Below, one piece after another: positions 1 to 7,262 of a DNA stretch of 9,851 nucleotides. Source of the stretch: an uncultured Pseudomonadota bacterium (GTDB lineage Bacteria; Pseudomonadota; Gammaproteobacteria; Burkholderiales; Usitatibacteraceae). How positions within the stretch are numbered: the stretch's first letter is position 1; each line of letters starts with the position of its first letter. The stretch lies in contig CALEJW010000032.1 of the NCBI GenBank assembly GCA_937898635.1, forward strand, positions 1-9,851. The letters run 5' to 3'. The notes below the pieces were generated by a model, which did no database searches, was not told the DNA's origin, and saw nothing but the letters and a program-made list of their open reading frames with translations. The translations under genes and the position numbers were made by a program.

Positions 1-56
1 AGGTTCGAGGCCGCGAGCATCGTGGCGGTGAGGGCGATCGTCTGCAGGGGGGTCAT
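1..56 (-). CDS. Start of a leftward gene cut by the window edge, product unknown
   Basis: An ATG at 56 (minus strand) opens a frame that stays open to the window edge, giving the 18 residues MTPLQTIALTATMLAASN and part of the next codon. The stretch is hydrophobic and rich in alanine, threonine and leucine, so it could be a first membrane segment (for example of a multi-pass transporter) or a signal sequence; it is too short to assign. A good extended -10 element lies 52-60 nt upstream of the ATG and is the main support that this is a real gene start. No clear Shine-Dalgarno sequence precedes the ATG. The gene is divergent from gshB. Confidence 0.45.
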   Translation of the reverse strand, partial: MTPLQTIALTATMLAASN

Positions 57-107
57 GGCGGGCGGGCCGGCCGCGCGGACCGGGACCGCTGAGAGGGGCG
101 GGCCCGA

Positions 108-116
108 ATTTTATCA
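108..116 (-). promoter_or_regulatory. Extended -10 promoter element for the leftward edge gene
   Basis: On the minus strand 116 to 108 reads TGATAAAAT: a TG-n extension followed by TAAAAT, five of six matches to the sigma-70 -10 box. It sits in the only AT-rich patch of the intergenic region. The expected -35 position is poor, which fits an extended -10 promoter. It would start transcription about 45 nt before the ATG at 56. The call rests on sequence pattern only. Confidence 0.5.
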
Positions 117-127
117 TCCGGCCGGGT

Positions 128-133
128 TAAACT
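128..133 (+). promoter_or_regulatory. Weak candidate -10 box for gshB
   Basis: TAAACT at 128-133 (preceded by GGGT) is the only AT-rich hexamer on the plus strand between the divergent gene and gshB. No convincing -35 hexamer is found 16-18 nt upstream. If real, it lies back to back with the leftward promoter at 108-116, so the two promoters would overlap, and the gshB transcript would carry a leader of roughly 120 nt. The remainder of the 57-257 intergenic region holds only GC-rich sequence and the C-rich tract listed separately. Confidence 0.2.
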
Positions 134-180
134 AGCCTCCCGCATCCGCGAGACCGACGGGCGAAGGCCCGGCCCCGATG

Positions 181-220
181 GCTCCCCTCCCCACCCCCTC
201 GCCCGCCGCCTTCCCTCGCG
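181..220 (+). promoter_or_regulatory. C-rich, G-poor leader tract before gshB; opposite strand can form a G-quadruplex
   Basis: By count this 40-nt stretch has 27 C and 6 G. C-runs at 184-187, 189-192, 194-198 and 202-204 are separated by one T, one A and TCG. Read on the minus strand these are four G-runs with loops of 3, 1 and 1 nt, which fits the canonical G-quadruplex pattern. In the RNA sense the C-over-G excess resembles a Rho-utilisation (rut) site. Whether either activity exists is inference. The tract ends about 37 nt before the gshB start codon. Confidence 0.4.
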
Positions 221-257
221 ACCCCGGGCGGCGCGCGGGCGCAAGCGCTCCCGAAGC

Positions 258-1208
258 ATGAAGATCGCCTTCCTCGTCGATCCCCTCGCCGACCTGAAGC
301 CCAGGAAGGACTCCTCCATCGCCATGATGCGCGAGGCCTCGCGGCGCGGCCACGAGGTGTACGCGCTCGGCATGGCCGACCTCTTCGTCCTGGAGGGCAC
401 CGTCCTCGCCCGCGCCGTGCCGATCGCGGTCGGCGAGGGCGACGAGGCCTGGTACCGCGAGTCCGGGGCGGAAGAGGTCCCGCTCGCCTTCTTCGACCTC
501 GTGATGATGCGCAAGGACCCGCCCTTCGACGCGGAGTACTACTACGCGACGCTGCTCCTCGAGCGCGCGGAGGCCGAGGGCGCGCGGGTGGTGAACTCCC
601 CGCGCGCGCTGCGCGACTGGAACGAGAAGCTCGCGATCCTGCGCTTCCCCCGCTACTCGCCGCCGACCCTCGTGTCGCGCGACCCGGCGCGGGTGCACGC
701 CTTCGTCGAGCGCCACGGCGACGTGATCCTCAAGAAGCTCGACGGCATGGGCGGCACGATGATCTTCCGGGTCCGCCACGACGACCCGAACCGCAACGTG
801 ATCGTCGAGACCATGGTCGGCGAGTCCGAGCGCACGATCATGGCGCAGCGGTTCGTGCCGGAGATCTCGGCGGGCGACAAGCGCGTGCTGGTGATCGACG
901 GCCAGCCCTTTCCGTACTGCCTCGCGCGGATCCCGAAGGCGGGCGAGACGCGCGGCAACCTCGCCACCGGGGGCACGGGAGTCGCGCACCCGCTTTCGGT
1001 GCGCGACCGGGAGATCGCGGAGACGGTCGGCGTGGAGCTCGTGAAGGCGGGCATCGTCTTCGCGGGGCTCGACGTGATCGGCGACTTCCTCACGGAGGTG
1101 AACGTGACCAGCCCCACCTGCATCGCCGAGATCGCCCAGCAGACCGGCGAGAACGCCGCCAAGCCGCTCCTCGACGCGATCGAGCGGCGCCTGCGCGCCG
1201 GCGCCTAG
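258..1208 (+). CDS. gshB: Glutathione synthetase
   Basis: A cytoplasmic ATP-grasp ligase that joins gamma-glutamylcysteine and glycine to make glutathione, the second step of the pathway. The 316-residue length equals that of E. coli GshB and similarity runs end to end: the N-terminal MKIAFLVDPLADLKPRKDSS block, MMRKDPPFD at about 83-91, the glycine-rich ATP-loop stretch KKLDGMGGTMIFRV near 159-172, the DKRVLVIDGQP and YCLARIPKAGETRGNLATGG blocks, and the metal/ADP-binding end FLTEVNVTSPTCI. The start at 258 is set by this alignment; the ribosome-binding sequence is weak (GAAG a few nt upstream). gshA, often adjacent in Betaproteobacteria, is not here: the gene upstream is divergent. The 3' end overlaps the convergent neighbour by 4 nt, so no terminator fits between them. 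Confidence 0.97.
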   Translation: MKIAFLVDPLADLKPRKDSSIAMMREASRRGHEVYALGMADLFVLEGTVLARAVPIAVGEGDEAWYRESGAEEVPLAFFDLVMMRKDPPFDAEYYYATLLLERAEAEGARVVNSPRALRDWNEKLAILRFPRYSPPTLVSRDPARVHAFVERHGDVILKKLDGMGGTMIFRVRHDDPNRNVIVETMVGESERTIMAQRFVPEISAGDKRVLVIDGQPFPYCLARIPKAGETRGNLATGGTGVAHPLSVRDREIAETVGVELVKAGIVFAGLDVIGDFLTEVNVTSPTCIAEIAQQTGENAAKPLLDAIERRLRAGA

Positions 1209-2818
1209 AACACGGTCACGCGGTCGAAGTCGGTGCCGCGGTCCAGGACCTCGTAGACGGTCGACTCCTTCGAGCCCGCCTCCCAGGTCTCGATTCCGCG
1301 CCCGCGCAAGGCCATTCCCGTGGGCACCACGAGGGACTCGGGGATGCCCAGGCGCTCGAGGGCGGGAAGGCGGAAGGCCTGCCCCCACTGCGAGCCCTGG
1401 CGGTTTCGCGCATCCGCCGCGCGCACCGCCACCGGCACGGGCTTGCCGGGGAACAGCGACACCGTGATCACGATGCGCCCGTCGGTCTCCTGGACGAGCG
1501 CGTGCACCATGCCGAGGTAGAAGGACGCGGATTCCCCCAGCCGCATGGCGACGATCCGCCCGATCGCCACGCCCTTGGAGGCGGTCGGCGGGCGCGCCAG
1601 GCGCCAGGCACCCATCATCTCGTCCACCACGCCCCAGCGCTCGATCTCGAAGTTGTACTCCGAGAGGCGCATCTGCTGCGTGCGCTCCGTGATCTTGCCG
1701 AAGACCGCCAGGTCGTCCTTCTCCTGGCGCGTGAGTTCTCTCGACTTGTCGGGCTGCTCGAAGGCCTTCTCCCCGGTCACGAAGTAATGGATCTCCGGCA
1801 GGCCGAAGGCCAAGTCGGCCGTCTTCTCCCCGGGGACCTTCGCGGGCGGGCGCGGCGGGGCACCCTCGCACCAGAGCTTGTGCAGCCGGCCCAGCTGCGC
1901 CAGCGAGTCGATGGCGCTCGCCTCCGCCGGCAGGCCGAGGCTCACCGGCTCCTCCCCGGCCTGCAGGCCCTTGATGCGCCGGCGGATGCTGCGCGAGAGC
2001 CCCTCGACGTCTAGCACTCGGTGCGTCGCCAGGCGGGCGTCCGCGTGCAGCGGGCGGGCGCCGATGGGCTTGGCGAGGTCCACGGCGAGCGGGAAGGCGG
2101 TGCCGCCCTCCGGGTCGGACGGGGGATCGGAATAGACGCGGACCTTGCGCGCCCACATGCGCAGGAGCGATTCCAGCAGGTCGATCTGCGGGGCCGACAT
2201 CTCGGAGAGGTAGGCGGCCTGCGTGAGCACCACGTGCACGTAGGCCTCGTGGACGCTGGAGACCCCGTCCTCGCTCTCGATGCTGTCCTTCACGCGCTCG
2301 TCGGCGCTGCCGCCGGCCTCGGCCTCGGCGAAGAGCGCGTGCAGGCGAAGCCACAGCGCGGGGTCGAAGCGCCGGTAGATCATCGCGTGGAAGAGCATCT
2401 GCGTGCCGAGGTAGCGCGCGATGCGCTGCATCATGAGCGGCGCGTGGCGCTCCAGCTCGCCGCGGGTCTCGCGCGCCTCCTCGAGGCAGCGGCGGTAGCC
2501 GTTCTCCATCTCCTCGAGGAGCGAGCGGCCGATGGACCAGGCGGCGTGGTCGTTGTGCGAGAGCGGGAGCGACTTGCCGAAGTAGCGCGAGCGCTGCTCG
2601 CCCTGCAGGAAGGCGATCTTGTCGCGCATGAGCTCCAGGCACTTCAGGCGCTCGATCCCGCCGGGCTCGCCGCGGTTCACGGCCCGCAGCGCGTCCAGCA
2701 CGAACTGCTGGGCGTGGGGGATGTTGGTGAGGGGGAGGCCGTTGAGCCACTCCTTGCAGCCCTTCGCGTCGCCGAATGCGGGACCGGCGCCGGGACGGGA
2801 CGGGGGAATGGAGCTCAT
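1205..2818 (-). CDS. Conserved-looking protein of unknown function, possible degenerate PilZ-like C-terminus
   Basis: 537 residues, no signal peptide or membrane segment visible, so probably cytoplasmic. The first ~380 residues look mostly alpha-helical, with many Leu/Glu/Arg-rich stretches (for example GRSLLEEMENGYRRCLEEAR) and a WSIGRSLLEEM segment. From W395 the character changes to beta-rich: W395-GVVDEMMGAWRL, then VAIGRIVAMRL, FYLGMVHALV, RIVITVSLFPGKPVPVAVR. That order (W..., a D/NxSxxG-like position, VGxLVxLR, a GxVxW-like strand, then PxPV) recalls PilZ-like barrels of large betaproteobacterial proteins, but the DxSxxG motif is degenerate (DEMMGA) and no RxxxR is evident, so c-di-GMP binding is doubtful. 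The start at 2818 follows the HIT gene by 8 nt with a weak GAG ribosome site; a longer frame to 2932 would overlap HIT and is rejected. Probably co-transcribed with HIT. The stop TAG shares a CTAG with the gshB stop. The PilZ suggestion is inference. Confidence 0.85.
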   Translation of the reverse strand: MSSIPPSRPGAGPAFGDAKGCKEWLNGLPLTNIPHAQQFVLDALRAVNRGEPGGIERLKCLELMRDKIAFLQGEQRSRYFGKSLPLSHNDHAAWSIGRSLLEEMENGYRRCLEEARETRGELERHAPLMMQRIARYLGTQMLFHAMIYRRFDPALWLRLHALFAEAEAGGSADERVKDSIESEDGVSSVHEAYVHVVLTQAAYLSEMSAPQIDLLESLLRMWARKVRVYSDPPSDPEGGTAFPLAVDLAKPIGARPLHADARLATHRVLDVEGLSRSIRRRIKGLQAGEEPVSLGLPAEASAIDSLAQLGRLHKLWCEGAPPRPPAKVPGEKTADLAFGLPEIHYFVTGEKAFEQPDKSRELTRQEKDDLAVFGKITERTQQMRLSEYNFEIERWGVVDEMMGAWRLARPPTASKGVAIGRIVAMRLGESASFYLGMVHALVQETDGRIVITVSLFPGKPVPVAVRAADARNRQGSQWGQAFRLPALERLGIPESLVVPTGMALRGRGIETWEAGSKESTVYEVLDRGTDFDRVTVF

Positions 2819-2826
2819 GCGCTCGT

Positions 2827-3273
2827 TCAGGCGCCGAGGGCGGCGAGCGCCGCGGGCAGGCTCTCGGCCATGCGCGCGGCGGCAGCGGCGCGCCCTGGCG
2901 GGACGGGCCCCGCGTGCCTCGGCGCGGCCCATACGGGGCCGGGGAAGTGGCGGTCGTCCCTCCAGCGCGGGATCACGTGCCAGTGCAGGTGCGGCGTCAG
3001 GTTGCCAAGGCTCGCGAGATTCATCTTGTCGGGCTCCATCGACTGCCTCACGTGGGCCTCCACCGCGAAGACCACCGCCATCAGGCGGTCGCGTTCGGCG
3101 GCGGCAAGGTCCGTCATTTCGCGCTCGTGGCGGTTCAGCACCACCCGGAGGAATCCCGGGAGGCCGGGCTCGTCCACGGCGACCACCCGGCAGGAATCAT
3201 TCTGCCAGAGGAGAACCCCCCCCGCGCCATGGCACAGTTCACAGTTCTCGGGGGCGGTGGGCGCGGCGTCCAT
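2827..3273 (-). CDS. HIT-family nucleotide-binding protein (histidine triad hydrolase)
   Basis: A 148-residue cytoplasmic member of the histidine-triad superfamily, whose members hydrolyse or transfer nucleotidyl groups (Ap4A, adenosine phosphoramidates and the like). The triad is clear: H95-L-H97-W-H99-V-I, preceded by NLASLGNLTP; the middle histidine is the usual nucleotidylated one. The N-terminus has a C11-x2-C14 pair, which in several HIT proteins helps bind zinc. The RWRDDRHFPGPVW stretch after the triad is typical of the small betaproteobacterial HIT proteins. The ATG at 3273 is chosen because homology begins just after it; in-frame upstream codons reach only a TTG at 3330. No Shine-Dalgarno precedes it: the leader is C-rich instead. 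A weak promoter (TTGCGC at 3330-3325, 18 nt, CACAAT at 3306-3301, minus strand) is possible. The specific substrate is unknown. Confidence 0.93.
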   Translation of the reverse strand: MDAAPTAPENCELCHGAGGVLLWQNDSCRVVAVDEPGLPGFLRVVLNRHEREMTDLAAAERDRLMAVVFAVEAHVRQSMEPDKMNLASLGNLTPHLHWHVIPRWRDDRHFPGPVWAAPRHAGPVPPGRAAAAARMAESLPAALAALGA

Positions 3274-3331
3274 GGAGGGGTCGGGGGCGGGAAACGCGCC
3301 ATTGTGGTCGCGGGCCGTGCCGGCGCGCAAC

Positions 3332-3356
3332 GGGCGCGGCCGGCGGGCCGGCGCCC
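3332..3356 (-). terminator. Strong GC hairpin right after the dehydrogenase stop, no T-tract
   Basis: GGGCGC (3332-3337) pairs with GCGCCC (3351-3356), and inside it GGCC (3338-3341) pairs with GGCC (3346-3349) around a GGCG loop, with one bulged base at 3350. This makes a 10-bp all-GC stem that begins at the last base of the leftward dehydrogenase stop codon (3358-3356). Downstream on the minus strand there are only two T residues, so it is not a canonical intrinsic terminator; it may act as an attenuator, a 3'-end stabiliser, or be chance in GC-rich DNA. Confidence 0.35.
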
Positions 3357-6300
3357 TAGAGGAGCACGCGCTCGATGCCCCCGTGGTTCGCGCGCTCGAC
3401 GAACTCCGGCATCCAGCGCTCGCCCAGGATGTGGCGCGCCATCTCCACCACGACGTAGTCCGCGCTCGTGCCCGAGTCGGCGTCGTAGCGCGAGAGCCCC
3501 TGCAGGCACGACGGGCAGGAGGTGAGGACCTTCACCTCGCCCGCGAAGCCGTCGGCGCGGGCGGCCCGCGCGCCGGCGACCATCTCCTCCTCCTTGCGGA
3601 AGCGCACCTGCGTGGAGATGTCCGGGCGGGAAACCGCGAGCGTGCCCGACTCCCCGCAGCAGCGCTCGTTCAGCGCGACGGGAACGCCCATGAGCTCGTT
3701 CACGACCCGGATCGGCTGGTGCGTCTTCATCGGCGTGTGGCAGGGGTCGTGGTAGAGGTAGCGCACGCCCTTCACGCCCTCGACCTTCAGGCCCTTCTCC
3801 ATCAGGTACTCGTGGATGTCCAGGAGCCGGCAGCCGGGGAAGATCCGGTCGAACTCGTAGTGCATCAGCGCGTCCATGCAGGTGCCGCAGGAGACGACCA
3901 CGGTGCGGATGTCGAGGTAGTTGAGGGTGTTGGCCACGCGGTGGAAGAGCACGCGGTTCCTCAGCGTGATCTCCTCGCCCTTGGCGGCCTGCCCGCTCGC
4001 GGTCTGCGGGTAGCCGCAGCACAGGTAGCCCGGGGGCAGGACGCACTGCGCCCCCACGTGGTAGAGGAGCGCCTGCGTGGCGAGCCCGACCTGGCCGAAG
4101 AGCCGCTCGGAGCCGCAGCCGGGGAAGTAGAAGACCGCGTCGGAATCCTCCGTCACCTTCGCCGGGTCGCGGATGATCGGCACCACCGAGGCGTCCTCGA
4201 TGTCCAGGAGCGCCCGCGCCGTGCGCTTCGGGAGCTTGCCGGGCATGGGCTTGTTGATGAAGTGGATCACCTGGGACTTGAGCGCGGGCTTGCCCACGGT
4301 GGCGGGCGGGCGGCGCGTCTGGCCCCGCGTCACGAGGAAGCGCCGCGCGAGGCCGTGCGCCAGGCGCTGCGCGCGGTAGCCCCAGTCGATGAGCAGGGTC
4401 TTCAGCACCTTGATCGTCGCCGGGTCCGTCGCGTTGAGGTAGGCCATCGAGAGCGCGGCGCCGGGGTTGAAGCGCTTGCGGCCGAGCTTGGAGAGCAGCC
4501 CCTTCATGGCGATGGAGACGTCGCCGAAATCGATGTCCACCGGGCAGGGCGCCTCGCACTTGTGGCAGACGGTGCAGTGGTCGGCCACGTCGCCGAACTC
4601 GTCGAAGTGGCGCACGCTCACGCCCCGGCGGGTCTGCTCCTCGTAGAGGAAGGCCTCCGTGAGGAGCGAGAGCGCGAGGATCTTGTTGCGCGGGCTGTAG
4701 GCGAGGTTGGCGCGCGGCACGTGGGTGGAGCACACGGGCTTGCACTTGCCGCAGCGCAGGCAGTCCTTCACCGAGTCGGCGATGGAGCCGATGTCGCTCC
4801 TCTCGAGGATGATCGACTCGTGCCCGATGAGGGCGAAGGAGGGCGTGTAGGCGTTCGAGAGGTCGGCGCCGGCGAGGAGCTTGCCGCGGTTGAAGCGGCC
4901 CTCGGGGTCGATCCTCGCCTTCCAGGCGGCGAAGGCCTCGAGCTCCTGCGGCTCCAGGAAGCCCAGCTTGGTGATGCCGATGCCGTGCTCGCCGGAGACG
5001 ACGCCCCCCAGGGACTTGGCGAAGCCCATGATGTGCGCCACGGCCTCGTTCGCGGTGCGCAGCATCTCGTAGTCGTCGGAGTTGACGGGGATGTTCGTGT
5101 GCACGTTCCCGTCGCCCGCGTGCATGTGCAGGGCGACGAAGACCCGCCCGCGCAGCACCTCGGCGTGGATCGCCTGGATCGCCGCCATGACCGGCTCGAA
5201 GGCGCGGCCGGCGAAGACCTGGCGCAGCGGGTCGCGCAGCTCCCGCTTCCAGGACACGCGAAGCTGGTGCAGCTGGAGCAGGGAGAAGAGCGTCTTCCCG
5301 TCGGCGTCCGGCGGTAGCGCGCCGGCGAGCCCATGGGCCGCGAGCGCCTCGCGCGCCTCGCCCACGCGCCGGTCGAGGTTCGCGAGGAGGAAGGCCCAGC
5401 GGCCGCCGACCTCGCGCAGCAGCTCGCGGGCCTGCGCCGGGCGGTCGCCGAGGAGATCCTCGCGCGGAATCGTCTCGCCGTCGGTCTCGACCGGGAGTTC
5501 GCCCTCGAGGCGGGCCGCGAGCGCGGCCACGAGGCGCAGCTTGTTCGCGATCGAGTACTCGACGTTCAGGCGCTCCACCTTGTCGGTGTAGTCCGCCAGG
5601 CGCTCCAGCGGGATCACCACGTCCTCGTTCACCTTGAAGGCGTTGGTGTGCTTGGCGATCGCGGCCGTGCGCGCGCGCTCCATCCAGAAGCGCTTCCTCG
5701 CCTCGGGGCTCGCGGCGACGAAGCCCTCCCCGCCGCGGGCGTTGGCGATGCGCACCACGTCGGAAGCGGCCTGGGCGACCATGCCCTCGTCGTCGCCCAC
5801 GAGGTCGCCGATGAGCACCATGCGCGGGCGGCCGTGGGCCTTGGCCTTGGTCGCGTAGCCCACGGCCTTCACGTAGCGCTCGTCCAGGTGCTCGAGGCCC
5901 GCGAGGGCCACGCCGCCGCGCCCGTCGACGCGCCGGGTGATCTCGACGATGGCGGGCACGGCGAGCGACACGTCGCCGAAGAACTCCAGGCAGACGGTGC
6001 GCACGTGCGCCGGCATGCGGTGCAGGATGAAGGTCGCGGAGGTGATGATCCCGTCGCAACCCTCCTTCTGCACGCCCGGGAGCCCGCCCAGCACCTTGTC
6101 GGTGACGTCCTTGCCGAGCCCTTCGCGGCGGAAGCGCCGCCCGGGGATCTCCAGGATCTCCTCGCCCCTCGACGTCCGTCCGTCGGGCGCGAAGCGGCGG
6201 ACGCGGAAGCGTGCGGTCTCCACGTCGTGGATCTTGCCGAGGTTGTGGTCGAGGCGCTCGACCTCGATCCAGTCCGCCTCGGGCGTCACCATGCGCCAGG

Positions 6301-7210
6301 AGGCGAGGTTGTCCACCGCCGTGCCCCACAGCACGGCCTTCTTTCCGCCCGCGTTCATCGCGATGTTGCCGCCGATGCAGGAGGCGTCCGCGGAGGTCGG
6401 GTCCACCGCGAAGACGAGGCCGGCGCGCTCGGCCGCCTCCATCACGCGGCGCGTCACCGCGCCGGCCCCGACACGGACTACGGGCACCTTACCCGCCACG
6501 CCCGGCAGCGCCGCTTCCTCCACCGCGCCCACCGAATCGAGCTTCTCGGTGTTCACGACGGCGGAAAGGCGGTCGAGGGGAATGGCGCCGCCCGTGTAGC
6601 CTGTGCCGCCGCCGCGCGGGATGATGGTGAGGCCCAGCTCGACCAGCGCCTTCACGAGGGGCGCGCATTCGGCCTCGCCGTCGGGCGAGACGACCACGAA
6701 GGGATACTCCACGCGCCAGTCGGTCGCGTCGGTCACGTGCGAGACGCGGGCCAGGCCGTCGAAAGCCACGTTGTCGCGCCGCGTGATCGCCGAGAGCCGC
6801 CGCATCGACTTGCGGCGGAGCTTCCTCGTCTCCTCGAACTCCCGCTCGAAGGCGTCCACGGCCCCGTGGGCGGCGACGAGGAGCTTCTCCACGCGCACGC
6901 TGCGCTCGGGGTCGGAGGCGTCCGCCGTGCGCCGCTTCTCCACCTCGCCCAGTCGGTGGCGCATCGAGGCGACGAGCGAGTCGTGGCGCTTCGGGTCGTC
7001 GAGCAGGTCGTCCTGGAGATAGGGGTTGCGCCGCACCACCCAGATGTCGCCCAGCACCTCGTAGAGCATGCGCGCCGAGCGGCCCGTGCGGCGTTGCGCG
7101 CGCAGCTCGTCGAGCACCTGCCACGCCTCCCGCCCGAGGAGGCGGATCACGATCTCCCGGTCGGAGAACGAGGTGTAGTTGTAGGGGATCTCGCGCAGTC
7201 GGGCGGTCAT
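3356..7210 (-). CDS. Giant FAD/Fe-S 2-hydroxyacid (D-lactate/glycolate-type) dehydrogenase, DUF3683 family
   Basis: 1284 residues joining what are usually separate subunits. In order: a DUF3683-type N-terminus (about 1-115, LREIPYNYTSFSDREIVIRLLG); an FAD-binding type-4 (PCMH) domain with IPRGGGTGYTGG at 197-208 and ASCIGGNIAMNAGG at 276-289; an FAD-oxidase C-terminal domain with HMHAGDGNVH at 695-704 and GEHGIG at 740-745; two [4Fe-4S] motifs with Cys 817/820/823/827 and 879/882/885/889; a linker around 914-960 that may be DUF3400; and two CCG domains (C1032, C1064-C1065, C1108/C1111; then C1157, C1184-C1185, C1232/C1235) as in GlcF or HdrB. All these cysteines are present. No membrane helices: probably a cytoplasmic, peripherally bound enzyme feeding electrons from a D-2-hydroxyacid to quinone; the substrate is inferred. 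The start at 7210 is chosen from the family N-terminus; an upstream ATG at 7273 lies before the likely promoter. No Shine-Dalgarno is seen. Confidence 0.95.
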   Translation of the reverse strand: MTARLREIPYNYTSFSDREIVIRLLGREAWQVLDELRAQRRTGRSARMLYEVLGDIWVVRRNPYLQDDLLDDPKRHDSLVASMRHRLGEVEKRRTADASDPERSVRVEKLLVAAHGAVDAFEREFEETRKLRRKSMRRLSAITRRDNVAFDGLARVSHVTDATDWRVEYPFVVVSPDGEAECAPLVKALVELGLTIIPRGGGTGYTGGAIPLDRLSAVVNTEKLDSVGAVEEAALPGVAGKVPVVRVGAGAVTRRVMEAAERAGLVFAVDPTSADASCIGGNIAMNAGGKKAVLWGTAVDNLASWRMVTPEADWIEVERLDHNLGKIHDVETARFRVRRFAPDGRTSRGEEILEIPGRRFRREGLGKDVTDKVLGGLPGVQKEGCDGIITSATFILHRMPAHVRTVCLEFFGDVSLAVPAIVEITRRVDGRGGVALAGLEHLDERYVKAVGYATKAKAHGRPRMVLIGDLVGDDEGMVAQAASDVVRIANARGGEGFVAASPEARKRFWMERARTAAIAKHTNAFKVNEDVVIPLERLADYTDKVERLNVEYSIANKLRLVAALAARLEGELPVETDGETIPREDLLGDRPAQARELLREVGGRWAFLLANLDRRVGEAREALAAHGLAGALPPDADGKTLFSLLQLHQLRVSWKRELRDPLRQVFAGRAFEPVMAAIQAIHAEVLRGRVFVALHMHAGDGNVHTNIPVNSDDYEMLRTANEAVAHIMGFAKSLGGVVSGEHGIGITKLGFLEPQELEAFAAWKARIDPEGRFNRGKLLAGADLSNAYTPSFALIGHESIILERSDIGSIADSVKDCLRCGKCKPVCSTHVPRANLAYSPRNKILALSLLTEAFLYEEQTRRGVSVRHFDEFGDVADHCTVCHKCEAPCPVDIDFGDVSIAMKGLLSKLGRKRFNPGAALSMAYLNATDPATIKVLKTLLIDWGYRAQRLAHGLARRFLVTRGQTRRPPATVGKPALKSQVIHFINKPMPGKLPKRTARALLDIEDASVVPIIRDPAKVTEDSDAVFYFPGCGSERLFGQVGLATQALLYHVGAQCVLPPGYLCCGYPQTASGQAAKGEEITLRNRVLFHRVANTLNYLDIRTVVVSCGTCMDALMHYEFDRIFPGCRLLDIHEYLMEKGLKVEGVKGVRYLYHDPCHTPMKTHQPIRVVNELMGVPVALNERCCGESGTLAVSRPDISTQVRFRKEEEMVAGARAARADGFAGEVKVLTSCPSCLQGLSRYDADSGTSADYVVVEMARHILGERWMPEFVERANHGGIERVLL

Positions 7211-7222
7211 GGGCGGGGCGGG
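7201..7222 (+). other. Potential G-quadruplex over the dehydrogenase start codon
   Basis: On the plus strand G-runs at 7201-7203, 7211-7213, 7215-7218 and 7220-7222 are separated by loops of 7, 1 and 1 nt. This is the template strand of the leftward dehydrogenase gene, and the start codon lies in the 7-nt loop. In the mRNA sense the same bases are CCCGCCCCGCCC directly before the ATG, where a Shine-Dalgarno would be expected. The motif follows the standard pattern, but chance occurrence in such GC-rich DNA is likely. Confidence 0.3.
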
Positions 7223-7253
7223 ACGAGGCGCGGGCGCCACGGGGGGAATGGCG

Positions 7254-7259
7254 ATTTTA
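7254..7259 (-). promoter_or_regulatory. -10 box of the dehydrogenase gene
   Basis: TAAAAT on the minus strand (7259 to 7254) matches five of six bases of the sigma-70 -10 box and is the same hexamer as in the promoter at 108-116. It would start transcription near 7247, leaving a leader of about 37 nt before the ATG at 7210. At 17-nt spacing the -35 position (7282-7277, CCGGGA) has no match, so activator help or weak expression is likely. Confidence 0.5.
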
Positions 7260-7262
7260 CCG

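Noticed and set aside
132..2750. An 872-codon open frame on the minus strand across gshB and the unknown gene
   Set aside because: It crosses two genes in other frames, and its sequence is Arg/Ala/Pro-rich filler; gshB is certain on the opposite strand.
2819..2932. A 38-residue N-terminal extension of the unknown protein
   Set aside because: It would overlap the 3' end of HIT in another frame and is Arg/Ala-rich; the ATG at 2818, with a weak ribosome site, fits the operon spacing.
3277..3291. A G-quadruplex over the HIT start
   Set aside because: Only three adequate G-runs lie close together; the next run is too far away for a canonical motif.
2021..5317. A 1098-codon open frame on the plus strand
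   Set aside because: It lies antisense to three clear genes (unknown protein, HIT, dehydrogenase), is compositionally biased (Ala, Arg, Val, Leu, Glu, His) and shows no family motif. High-GC third positions create such stop-free antisense frames.
3135..6329. A 1064-codon open frame on the minus strand
   Set aside because: It overlaps the dehydrogenase in another frame and is an Arg/Pro/Ala/Gly-rich translation without motifs; the dehydrogenase frame has all cofactor signatures.
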